Position numbers and translations under genes: made by a program. A DNA stretch of 64,000 bases from Imperialibacter sp040222385 (GTDB lineage Bacteria; Bacteroidota; Bacteroidia; Cytophagales; Cyclobacteriaceae). Below, in pieces: positions 8,280-16,104 of the stretch; the first letter of the stretch is position 1; each line of letters begins with the position of its first letter. Location: contig NZ_JAVKDF010000022.1 of assembly GCF_040222385.1 (NCBI RefSeq), positions 434,001 through 498,000 on the forward strand, in the 5' to 3' direction. Below the pieces are notes generated by a model. The model was not told the DNA's origin, ran no database searches, and was given only the letters and a program-made list of their open reading frames with translations.

Positions 8280-8834
8280 ATGTTTACTCTCCACACAGAA
8301 ATGGAACTAAGCACCGCAATCAAATTGATAGAGAATGGCGTATCCAATGCTGGGGACGCCCAATCCTGGCTTGATTTGGGTGCTGGTAGTGGCTTATTTA
8401 CAAGAGCACTGGCATCAACACTGCCTTCAGGCAGCGTAGTTACCGCCATCGATAAAAGCAGTTCATACTCCCTCACTCAAAGCGACCACAAAGGCACCAC
8501 TCGTATCGAAACCAGGTTGGCGGATTTCACTAAAATTGACCTGAAAGATTTGAACGTCCACGGCATTTTGATGGCAAATTCTCTTCATTACGTGAAGGAT
8601 CAGCAAGGATTTCTTAAGAAGGTACTCGACAGCCTGATGCCAGGTGGTAGACTGATAATAGTCGAATATGACACCGACAGGGGAAATGCCTGGGTGCCCT
8701 ATCCGCTCAGCTTCAGTTCGCTGACTAACCTGTTAATCAAAACATCGGCGGGAATTGCTACCAGGCTGGGCACCACTCCTTCACAGTTTCAGAGAGGCGG
8801 TATTTACAGTGTGCTCATCTGGCCTGCGAGGTAG
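8280..8834 (+). CDS. Class I SAM-dependent methyltransferase
   Basis: Rossmann-fold methyltransferase of 184 residues. Motif I is LDLGAGSGLF, the acidic motif II residue is in VVTAIDKSS, and motif IV lies near GILMANSLHYV. The late strand LMPGGRLIIVEY is typical of UbiE/COQ5-like enzymes. The substrate cannot be told from sequence. The last 20 bp overlap the end of the convergent membrane-protein gene. The ATG at 8280 is used; an internal ATG at 8301 (MELSTAIKL) is also possible. Confidence 0.82.
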   Translation: MFTLHTEMELSTAIKLIENGVSNAGDAQSWLDLGAGSGLFTRALASTLPSGSVVTAIDKSSSYSLTQSDHKGTTRIETRLADFTKIDLKDLNVHGILMANSLHYVKDQQGFLKKVLDSLMPGGRLIIVEYDTDRGNAWVPYPLSFSSLTNLLIKTSAGIATRLGTTPSQFQRGGIYSVLIWPAR

Positions 8835-9465
8835 TAGATCTCCTGACCAACGCCACACCAACGGCAAGAAGCCAAATCACAAAAGCCCCGATAAAAATGC
8901 GAAGACCTTCCAGGTCGGTAAAAACAAACCCGAACAGCGTCATAGCAATGGCAAGAATACCCACAACCAATCCGAGAAATCCTAGCCACTTTTTCATCAA
9001 CCCCGTTCTCACAATGGCCCACGACCAAAGCACGGCAGCACCAGACATGGCCAGGATAAAAATGAGATCAAAAGCTTTATTGAGTGAATAATTGTAGAGC
9101 AGCACAGCTCTGATCATATCATTGTTTTCGCTGGTGATCTCCCCCATTCTATCCAGGAAAAATGGCACCGCAAGACCGTTCAATGCCGCTGCCATCATCA
9201 CAGCTATAGCACTAAAGGCGAACAGCACTGCACCTCCGTAGGACAAGACAATGTCGGACTTAAGCTTGATTGCGAGCCCCACAAGGCCGTAGGCGAGCAC
9301 AATGATGGACAGAATTGCCAGAGAGTGGCTGACGATAATTATGTCAGACATTTGCCTGATGTGGGCTGTATCGCCACCAGCCGGGTGCAGTGCCATTGTA
9401 AGCACCATGAATACTGAGCCAATAACAATGGCTACTCCGCTTGATTTCTCCAGTCTGCTGTCCAT
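8815..9465 (-). CDS. Six-helix integral membrane protein of unknown function
   Basis: A 216-residue protein with about six hydrophobic helices (for example VAIVIGSVFMVLTMAL near the start and IFIGAFVIWLLAVGVAL near the end) and no soluble domain of note. I do not recognise the family. It lies 75 bp downstream of a Crp/Fnr-family regulator gene on the same strand, and a perfect FNR-type site (9518-9533) lies in that gap, about 44 bp upstream of the transcription start suggested by TATTATTG on the minus strand at 9489-9496. It is therefore probably the direct target of the regulator. Its 3' end overlaps the opposing methyltransferase gene by 20 bp. Confidence 0.75.
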   Translation of the reverse strand: MDSRLEKSSGVAIVIGSVFMVLTMALHPAGGDTAHIRQMSDIIIVSHSLAILSIIVLAYGLVGLAIKLKSDIVLSYGGAVLFAFSAIAVMMAAALNGLAVPFFLDRMGEITSENNDMIRAVLLYNYSLNKAFDLIFILAMSGAAVLWSWAIVRTGLMKKWLGFLGLVVGILAIAMTLFGFVFTDLEGLRIFIGAFVIWLLAVGVALVRRSTTSQAR

Positions 9466-9517
9466 CTCTTGTTCTTTTGAATGATGAACAATAATAGAGG
9501 CTTTACAAATGGAACCA

Positions 9518-9533
9518 CTTGATCGTAATCAAG
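9518..9533 (-). promoter_or_regulatory. FNR-type palindrome upstream of the membrane protein gene
   Basis: CTTGATCGTAATCAAG is a perfect inverted repeat with a 4-nt spacer and contains the FNR consensus TTGATnnnnATCAA. It lies between the Crp/Fnr-family regulator gene and its downstream neighbour, close to the -41.5 position where Fnr-type class II activation occurs, if TATTATTG at 9489-9496 is the -7 element. Confidence 0.65.
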
Positions 9534-9540
9534 AAGTGTA

Positions 9541-10098
9541 TCACTTGATTCGGGAGCGAACCCTGCTCAGTGTTTCGGGGGTGATCTGGAGATAAGAGGC
9601 GATCAATTTCAGGGGAAATGTTTGAAGAACTTTTGGCCTCGAATGCATCAATAGCAGGTACTTCTCGTCAATGGAGCTAAGACTGCCTGCTTCCTCAACG
9701 CCATCGAACCTGTTTTCAAACAGTGTTCCCAATCGAAAAAAGAGTTGCGAAATACCGATAAGTTCATGAATAGCATCGATGTCCAGTTCAAAGACCTGAC
9801 TTTCTTCGAAGGCTGTAATACTTGTGTTTGACGGTCTCCTGGACACAAAACTCCTGTTGTCCATAAGCCAGTCGCCAGGCGTGAACAAACCTGTTACTAC
9901 CGCTTCCCCATCTCCGTTTCGCTTTTGCGTCAGGCTTCCATGGTCGAGGTAATAGAGTCCGTTACAAACCTGTCCTTCCCTCAATAGCAGCTCACCCTTT
10001 TTCAACCTATGAAGCTTCAACCTTTCTTTGATCAGGCCGAGCTCGACGGTTGAAAAAGGGTGCAACTGTAGGAGGGAATTCGATACCTGAGTAAACAT
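9541..10098 (-). CDS. Crp/Fnr-family transcriptional regulator
   Basis: A cyclic-nucleotide-binding-like beta-roll (residues about 20-115, with GELLLREGQVCNGLYYLDHG and FTPGDW) followed by a C-terminal helix-turn-helix. The recognition helix reads TPETLSRVR, with Glu-x-x-Ser-Arg spaced as in E. coli FNR, whose Glu209, Ser212 and Arg213 read TTGAT. The N-terminal cysteine cluster of FNR is missing, so it should not be an iron-sulfur oxygen sensor; the ligand is unknown. I chose the ATG at 10098, preceded by GGAAGAG; a GTG at 10116 is an alternative. It is probably co-regulated with the membrane protein gene downstream. Confidence 0.85.
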   Translation of the reverse strand: MFTQVSNSLLQLHPFSTVELGLIKERLKLHRLKKGELLLREGQVCNGLYYLDHGSLTQKRNGDGEAVVTGLFTPGDWLMDNRSFVSRRPSNTSITAFEESQVFELDIDAIHELIGISQLFFRLGTLFENRFDGVEEAGSLSSIDEKYLLLMHSRPKVLQTFPLKLIASYLQITPETLSRVRSRIK

Positions 10099-10191
10099 TG
10101 TTATCTCTTCCGTCACGAAACGAGGCTTTAGATTGAACTTTTACAAAGCCTAAGTTTGCTAATCTGGCATTTCCCTCCAAATCTCTTTGGC

Positions 10192-11940
10192 CTAAAGTCC
10201 GTGTTCAGCCAACTTTCTTATCGTTTCCAAATCACTTTGCCGGATAGGCATATAGTGCCACGAACAAAATGATATATACCCGCCATTCATACTACCCAGT
10301 GGTTTCCAAAAGGCAGCTACCCGCCCAGTTTCATTCACTGCCAGGGGTATAATACCCTGACCACCAGAGATCGAAGACCCCAGGGATTCGAAGGACTTTG
10401 GAACACCCCATTTCAGACCTTCTTCAGTTGCTTTTGCGTAGTACACGCCAAAATCCATGTTCACATCAAAGTTGATGTTTAGGAGATCGGTGGAATACTG
10501 TGTGTTGGACGCCACGATATTAAAGTCCTTGTTTGTCACCCAATAATTAGGGAAATAACCCAGCCAGACCACCCTGCCGCCTGCTTCCATGTACTGACTC
10601 AACAGGCTTCCTTCTGCTTCTTTCCCCACCACTGTCCTGGGTATATATTGATGGGCAAATACGATACTGCTCTGCTTTTTGTCTGCAATTCGATCTTTCA
10701 TAAACATGGTCAGCGTCGCTGTATCCAGCCGGGCATAGCCCAACGGTTCCAGGTATGGCAAAATCTTTTCTGAGCTTACCATCTCCTTTTGGGCCTTCAG
10801 TTCCGGGTAGTAGACAGCAAGCACCCTTTCCTCTCCTTCCTCAAAGGCATATAATGAACCATCGTCGCTGCCAACGTAGAGCGTGCCATCATCCAGGATA
10901 GGCGAAGACATGACGGCTCCTTGTGTCTGGTACTTCCACACCACCCTTCCGGTCGTTTTTTCAAATGCATAAACCAACCCGGTAAACGAGCCGATATACA
11001 CGTGTTTTTCGTCCACCACTGGTGTGGAGTAGAAATAGGATCCTCCATCGTATTTCCACAGTTCCTTCCCACTTGTCATATCCACTGCGGAAACAGCGAG
11101 CGCATCGGACCACCCAACATATACCGTATTTCCATCAATAGTTGGCGAGCTCCCTACCCAGGAGGATCCGTAAGTAAACCTCCATCTCTTCTCAAGTGAG
11201 ACGGCATCAATACTATACAAGCCACCATCTCTTGCACCAAACACCACCTGGTTGTCCTTCATGGCTGGCCTGGAGATCAGTGATGTTCTGTCCCATCCGT
11301 ACACTTCGGTGTAATAACTTACCCCCTCGGTCTCGTATTTCCCTTCCTCTTTGCCGCTGGCAGCATTCACTACATAAAGAAATCCGTTGAAGTCGGGTAC
11401 ATATACTTTATTCCCACTCACCAGTGGTGTAGCCCTGATCTTATCGGCGGTTGAGAATTTCCATGCCAGCTTCCCACTTTGCAGGTTGAGCGCATAGAGA
11501 TTGTTGTCACCTGAGCCTATCAACACATTGTTGCTATGGGCGACAGGCGATGCATCGTAATAGTCCCAGCCCCAGGTGTGCGGAACAGGCTTTTCCATTT
11601 GAAACGACCACAGCAGTTTGCCTGAAAGGGCATCAACGGCATACACCTTGTTGTCCCTTGCCTGGAAAATTGCCTTTCCGACTGCTAAAAGTGGCTGCGA
11701 AACAATGGCACCCGTTGCCTTGAACTGCCAGATTTCCCTGGCCGATGCTTTTTCCACACAGTAGAAAATACCGGCCGAGTTTCCGAAATAAAGTTTGCCA
11801 TCATTAATTGATACCGTGCCTCTCACGGGAGCACCTGTTTCAAACCGCCACTTGATTTGTGGATGGCTGAGGGAGCCGTTGGCAATGAGCAGGCCCGAAA
11901 ACGCTACTAACACAAGCAGAACAAGTAATATTCTTTGCAT
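10192..11940 (-). CDS. Secreted PQQ-type beta-propeller with C-terminal GATase1-like domain
   Basis: After a signal peptide (MQRILLVLLVLVAFSGLL) come about seven to eight PQQ/BamB-like blades marked by repeats such as GKLYFGNSAGIFYCV, NNVLIGSGDNNLYALN and GTLYVGSDDGSLYAFE. From about residue 395 the propeller ends and an alpha/beta domain follows (YYPELKAQKEM to the C-terminus, including GGRVVWLGYFPNYW), resembling the GATase1/ThuA-type folds. The ATG at 11940 was chosen because it starts the signal peptide; the frame extends upstream to 12018. It is divergent from the helix-turn-helix membrane protein gene, with phased repeats between. PQQ binding is not implied by the fold. Role unknown. 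Confidence 0.78.
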   Translation of the reverse strand: MQRILLVLLVLVAFSGLLIANGSLSHPQIKWRFETGAPVRGTVSINDGKLYFGNSAGIFYCVEKASAREIWQFKATGAIVSQPLLAVGKAIFQARDNKVYAVDALSGKLLWSFQMEKPVPHTWGWDYYDASPVAHSNNVLIGSGDNNLYALNLQSGKLAWKFSTADKIRATPLVSGNKVYVPDFNGFLYVVNAASGKEEGKYETEGVSYYTEVYGWDRTSLISRPAMKDNQVVFGARDGGLYSIDAVSLEKRWRFTYGSSWVGSSPTIDGNTVYVGWSDALAVSAVDMTSGKELWKYDGGSYFYSTPVVDEKHVYIGSFTGLVYAFEKTTGRVVWKYQTQGAVMSSPILDDGTLYVGSDDGSLYAFEEGEERVLAVYYPELKAQKEMVSSEKILPYLEPLGYARLDTATLTMFMKDRIADKKQSSIVFAHQYIPRTVVGKEAEGSLLSQYMEAGGRVVWLGYFPNYWVTNKDFNIVASNTQYSTDLLNINFDVNMDFGVYYAKATEEGLKWGVPKSFESLGSSISGGQGIIPLAVNETGRVAAFWKPLGSMNGGYISFCSWHYMPIRQSDLETIRKLAEHGL

Positions 11941-12010
11941 ACTTTTGGTTTTTGGTTTCAACAAATCAATCGAAAAGAACGACAGACTGGTGAGATAGCC
12001 TCTGACTTGT

Positions 12011-12040
12011 CTGTTCAAACCTGCTCAAGTCGGTTCAACT
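12011..12040. promoter_or_regulatory. Three phased 10-bp direct repeats in a divergent promoter region
   Basis: CTGTTCAAAC, CTGCTCAAGT and CGGTTCAACT follow each other without a gap, so the TCAA cores recur every 10 bp (12015, 12025, 12035) on one face of the helix. They lie between the divergent propeller and helix-turn-helix genes and look like a cooperative operator. Confidence 0.5.
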
Positions 12041-12074
12041 ATTTTTTCTAACCCTATTCAGCTAAATTTTGGGC

Positions 12075-13355
12075 ATGGAGTCAGACGATATCAATATAAA
12101 AGAATGTCTTGTTGAAATAGAGAGGCAACTCAACTGGGGGCCGGGCGAAGCGTGGACTACCAACGACTTCAAGGCGCTCAGTGAGAAAATCCACGCTGCC
12201 ACTGGCACCAACCTTAGCGTGGCTACTTTGAAGCGCTTGTGGGGCACTATCGACTACCAAAGCAAGCCAACAGCCACCACACTCAATGCACTTGCCCAAT
12301 ACCTTGGTCATGAGAACTGGAAGGCCTATCAATACGCCAGCAATCTACCTAAAGAACCAAATCAAAAGCAGCCTGCTCCTGCAAAGGCAAAAAAAGGCCG
12401 TCCTGTCGGCATCATTCTTTCACTTCTAGTCATACTTCCTCTGGGTGCATGGCTGCTGTTTTATATTTCAAATAGAGACCAGGAAGAGACGAAACATATG
12501 CCCGACGCCAGCCTGTTCAGCTTCAGCAGCAAACAGGCGGTGTCAGAAGGCGTGCCCAATTCTGTGATTTTCGATTACGATGCATCGCCAGCCAGCGCCA
12601 CTGACACCATCTATATCCAACAAAGCTGGAACAAAACGCTACGCCAACAGGTACCCCACGATAAAAAGGTGCACACCTCTATTTACTACTACCCTGGCTA
12701 CTTCCAGGCGAAGCTTGTAGTCAACGACAGTATTGTGAAACAACACCCTGTTTATATCACCTCAATGGGTTGGTTGCCTTTGGTGGAGCAGGAAAAAGTG
12801 CCGGTATATTTCAAAGTGGAAGATGTGATCAAAGGCAATGGGGCCTTGTCGCTTCCAATTGAAAAGCTGACCAGTAACAACATTCACCTGCAACCAGAAA
12901 CACCCTGGACGTCCTATTTCTATGTGAAGGCATTTGAGAGAGTGCAGTCCGACAATTTGGCGCTGGAGACAGAAATTCGGAATGATTTCAGAGAAGGTGC
13001 CGGCATTTGTCAGCATACCGAGATTCATCTCCTGCTGGCAGGGGGAGCACTGATTGTTCCGTTGGCCATCAAGGGCTGCATTTCCGGCCTGGCGCTGTAC
13101 GACGTGGATGGAAAAGTGGAAGACCCCACACCACTGGGTGTAGACTTCTCAGATTGGGTAAAGGTGAGGTATGAGGTGAACGATATGACTGGACGGCTCT
13201 TTATCAACGATGAATTGGCATACGACAGCCTGAACCTCCATTTCGGGCCGGTCGACGTAGTTGGCCTGAAGTTCCGGTTTCAGGGAACCGGGAGCATCAA
13301 TTATGTAAAGCTTTGGGGAAAAGATGAGGAGCTGGTGTTTGAAGAAAACTTCTAG
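12075..13355 (+). CDS. Membrane protein with N-terminal helix-turn-helix-like domain and extracellular beta-sandwich
   Basis: Residues 1-85 or so form a helical domain recurrent in Bacteroidota (AWTTNDFKALSEKI, LSVATLKRLWG, TTLNALAQYLG) that resembles a DNA-binding helix-turn-helix. A basic linker (KAKKGRPVG) and one transmembrane helix (IILSLLVILPLGAWLLFYI) follow. Outside are a PKD-like strand-rich section (VIFDYDASPASATDTIYIQQ) and a C-terminal LamG/concanavalin-like region (GTGSINYVKLWG). The layout suggests a one-component membrane regulator sensing an external ligand, an inference. The ATG at 12075 is preferred over the TTG at 12069. It is divergent from the propeller gene. Confidence 0.78.
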   Translation: MESDDINIKECLVEIERQLNWGPGEAWTTNDFKALSEKIHAATGTNLSVATLKRLWGTIDYQSKPTATTLNALAQYLGHENWKAYQYASNLPKEPNQKQPAPAKAKKGRPVGIILSLLVILPLGAWLLFYISNRDQEETKHMPDASLFSFSSKQAVSEGVPNSVIFDYDASPASATDTIYIQQSWNKTLRQQVPHDKKVHTSIYYYPGYFQAKLVVNDSIVKQHPVYITSMGWLPLVEQEKVPVYFKVEDVIKGNGALSLPIEKLTSNNIHLQPETPWTSYFYVKAFERVQSDNLALETEIRNDFREGAGICQHTEIHLLLAGGALIVPLAIKGCISGLALYDVDGKVEDPTPLGVDFSDWVKVRYEVNDMTGRLFINDELAYDSLNLHFGPVDVVGLKFRFQGTGSINYVKLWGKDEELVFEENF

Positions 13356-13386
13356 CTGCCTTTCTCTTTTTCCCCCAAACATTAAA

Positions 13387-15300
13387 CTAGCTCTCCGAAA
13401 TCACAATTACTCTGTCCTTCCAGCTAAACTCTATCAGGTCTGACTTTTTAGGGTTCACCACCACTCCATAGCCCATCTCCACATTTTTAGCGTCTGACAT
13501 CCGGCGGTAGCCGATGGCAATTTCATTTTGGCGTGCAGCCGACTCCAACACTGTGTAGAAATTGGTCGTCACCATGCTATTTGCCTCCAGGGAGATATAG
13601 TCCGTAATTGGCTTGATATAGATTTCAGCCCCGTCGGCATCAAGCAGTTCCTCGAAGACACGCATCAAATACTTGTTTTCAGCCACCTGGGTCATGAGCA
13701 AACTGAGTAGCTTATCACTCACAATAAAGTCATCGGCGCTGGTCACATCTGCCAACTGGCGATTGCGGATATCCATCATTTCCGAAACCAGATTCACTTT
13801 TGTTGGTGCACTTTCCAGTATATTCCTGAGGTGCAGCAGGGTAATCAGCGTTTGTGCGTCTGCTTCCTGAAGTGGAAAGTCGTCCTGATAGCACAGCATG
13901 ATGATGTAATTGTATTGCTGGCAGTTGAGTTTTTCAAGCTCAGTTCTGTTAGTCGTGTCGCTGTGCTGAAACTCCAACCGGATGTTTACCAGAGCAGCCT
14001 GAAGCTTATCCAGGCGCTCTTCGCTTAGCTTAAATTTTGAAATAATATGCACAGTCGATCCTTCGTCCACGTACTTATCCAGCTCTCTTATCACCAGGCT
14101 GGCTCTGTGGTTCCAGCCAATAACGAGAATCGACTCGACAACGCTTGGCTTCTTTTCTCTCCGAACGATGCGCTGCTCGTCAATCACAAACGACTTACCC
14201 GATACAACCATCGTATCGTCATCTTCCGTGATGCCGATGAGCTTATCTCCCTTTTGAATGAGTTTGTTCATCGGTGGGTTGATCAGTATCTCAACTTCAT
14301 CAGCCGACTGCATACCAATGATGGCAGAATCCTCGTAGCTGAAGACGGCCTCTCTGAAGGTTTTACCTACCAGCTTTGGCTCCTCCATGAAATAGATTTC
14401 ATCACCACCGAAATCCATCAGTTCCGTGTAAACAACAGAGAGCCCCGACTGCAAACTGGTTTGCACCATCACCTTCGACACAAATTCGTCGGAAAGGATC
14501 AGCTCTACTTCCTCCTTCCCTACCATCTTGGCCACTTCATAGTTCTCGCTGTGCTTTATCTCGGCGGTAATGTGATAAGGCGTCTCCCTTCGGGTATCGC
14601 TAGAAGTAATCGCCAGAATGGTCTTGATAATCTGGCTGTCTGAGTTTTCATTTTCCTTATCAAGAATGATGATCGACTTTGATCCTGCGGGATTCCCTAT
14701 ATCCAGGTCATGCAGGTCAATCGGATCCCCGGTTCGACAAACAATCTTGGTGTTCTTATGGTCGGGTATTTTATCACGAATCTTGTCCTCCATCTCAATC
14801 TTGTCCTTGTCAGCCAAAATCACAATAAGAGGATCTTTCTGGTTTTCATTGGCTATTATTAGTTCAGACACGATGGTATAAATCTTCGATGACCAACCGA
14901 GAATCAACACGTGGCCGTCGTCGACAATGCGGGATCTTCCTTTGCGCAGCCGATCAATCTTGTCCATGATACCATTGGAAATAAGACCAATCAACGTACT
15001 GAGCGCTATGATACCGTAACCAGTGACCACAAACATCCAAAACTTGTAAATCCAGTCCCCCTCATGCTCTGCCAATGTGCCAGGGTCAAGCGTATGCATC
15101 AAGCCGAACCATAGTGTATTGATATAGCCGTCGGGCAGGGCTTCATCGGGATGAATGTTAGCAAAAAAGAGAATGCAGGTAAAAACAGAAAGTATAACTG
15201 TAGAGAAAATAGTGAGATAAAGTATGAGGGCCACCGGACCGGCCGACATCAAATTATCGAACTTATAATTTAGTTTTTCCCGAAAAGGGTAATTTTTCAT
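13387..15300 (-). CDS. CASTOR/POLLUX-like ion channel with TrkA-type NAD-binding domains
   Basis: The N-terminus has a transmembrane segment (VALILYLTIFSTVILSVF), a pore-like loop (LWFGLMHTLDPGT) and a second membrane helix (FWMFVVTGYGIIALSTLIG), a minimal two-helix channel. Two cytoplasmic RCK-like units follow, with Rossmann starts at VLILGWSSKIYTI and SILVIGWNHRASLV. Length (637 residues) and order match bacterial relatives of the plant CASTOR/POLLUX channels, which are cation channels. I chose the ATG at 15300 (MKNYPFREKL); the frame extends upstream to 15405. With the TrkH gene at 4091 it is the second ion-transport gene in the window, but they are not linked in an operon. Confidence 0.85.
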   Translation of the reverse strand: MKNYPFREKLNYKFDNLMSAGPVALILYLTIFSTVILSVFTCILFFANIHPDEALPDGYINTLWFGLMHTLDPGTLAEHEGDWIYKFWMFVVTGYGIIALSTLIGLISNGIMDKIDRLRKGRSRIVDDGHVLILGWSSKIYTIVSELIIANENQKDPLIVILADKDKIEMEDKIRDKIPDHKNTKIVCRTGDPIDLHDLDIGNPAGSKSIIILDKENENSDSQIIKTILAITSSDTRRETPYHITAEIKHSENYEVAKMVGKEEVELILSDEFVSKVMVQTSLQSGLSVVYTELMDFGGDEIYFMEEPKLVGKTFREAVFSYEDSAIIGMQSADEVEILINPPMNKLIQKGDKLIGITEDDDTMVVSGKSFVIDEQRIVRREKKPSVVESILVIGWNHRASLVIRELDKYVDEGSTVHIISKFKLSEERLDKLQAALVNIRLEFQHSDTTNRTELEKLNCQQYNYIIMLCYQDDFPLQEADAQTLITLLHLRNILESAPTKVNLVSEMMDIRNRQLADVTSADDFIVSDKLLSLLMTQVAENKYLMRVFEELLDADGAEIYIKPITDYISLEANSMVTTNFYTVLESAARQNEIAIGYRRMSDAKNVEMGYGVVVNPKKSDLIEFSWKDRVIVISES

Positions 15301-15544
15301 TTGAAGAAACTTTTTGACAGAATTTGCCTTAGAAAAACATTTTTGTCTGCATTCAACTACTCCGAAATTCGCCACACAAAGGAAAAATACCGATGGACCA
15401 TACAAGGAAACACAAATAACCTACCAGGCTACCGGTTAGTCTCAATATGGCATTTTGGCTACAGGAGCAGGTCACCAAAATTCCTCAAGTTCAATATGAT
15501 GCAAAAATGCAAGAGCTAAAAGCTGAAGTCAGGAAACTTTGGCG

Positions 15545-15931
15545 TCAGGCTCTAGCCTTAGGCGGAGGGGAGCTAATCTCCAGAAAGTTTTGAGGTATGT
15601 GAAGAGAAGGATTTCTGAAAGTGTGAACCACAATTACAAAATCGCTGCTGAGCACTGTTGGCACTGGAGTTGGTTGCTGGCAGTAGACAACATGATGGGT
15701 GGAAAAATGGCCATTACTGCCATCTTGCTCATCGTGCTCCTGCATGGCGTTTTCAATGCCAAGCACCGATTCCAAAGCAAATTCCAGGATACTTTCAATA
15801 TCGTTGTGAGTCAGATCTTCGGCTACATGGTCTGGCTGGGCATCCCTGCCATCGATGCTATAGTTCAGCAAATAGAGGGCGAGGAAGTAAGCGAGGAATT
15901 TGCGTGTGAATATGTACCCCCTGACTTTCAT
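15545..15931 (-). CDS. Small secreted hypothetical protein
   Basis: A 128-residue protein starting MKVRGYIFTRKFLAYF with a hydrophobic leader, then an acidic stretch (DIESILEFALESVLGIENAM) and a His/Asp-rich part (EHDEQDGSNGHFSTHH). I recall similar short proteins in Bacteroidota next to metal-efflux genes, where a His-rich body would suit metal binding, but none are adjacent here. The opposite strand is also open over the same interval; I prefer this strand because of the leader peptide, composition and same direction as the neighbours. Confidence 0.6.
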   Translation of the reverse strand: MKVRGYIFTRKFLAYFLALYLLNYSIDGRDAQPDHVAEDLTHNDIESILEFALESVLGIENAMQEHDEQDGSNGHFSTHHVVYCQQPTPVPTVLSSDFVIVVHTFRNPSLHIPQNFLEISSPPPKARA

Positions 15932-16104
15932 TTTTGACTAAAATGTAAATATAGGGGATTTAGCATTGGTTAAAGAAATGGAATACCAATCTTATATTTT
16001 GGCTTCCCGAAAGGCACGACGGGCGTTTTCGAAACTTTAACGCATGAAGTGGCCTCTCACTACAAAAAAAGATTACTTATTCTGAGGATAGTTTTCTCGA
16101 AAGG

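Noticed and set aside
8248..8310. Possible 20-residue leader peptide upstream of the methyltransferase
   Set aside because: Frame is unrelated to the methyltransferase and no attenuator-like hairpin or codon run is present.
8815..8834. Overlapping 3' ends of convergent methyltransferase and membrane-protein genes
   Set aside because: A 20-bp tail-to-tail overlap is common in compact genomes; no further signal found.
14047..14643. 198-residue plus-strand frame opposite the channel gene
   Set aside because: It is the shadow of the well-supported CASTOR/POLLUX-like gene and shows no domain of its own.
15539..15937. 132-residue plus-strand frame opposite 15545-15931
   Set aside because: The minus-strand frame has a leader peptide and more natural composition; the plus frame is taken as its shadow.
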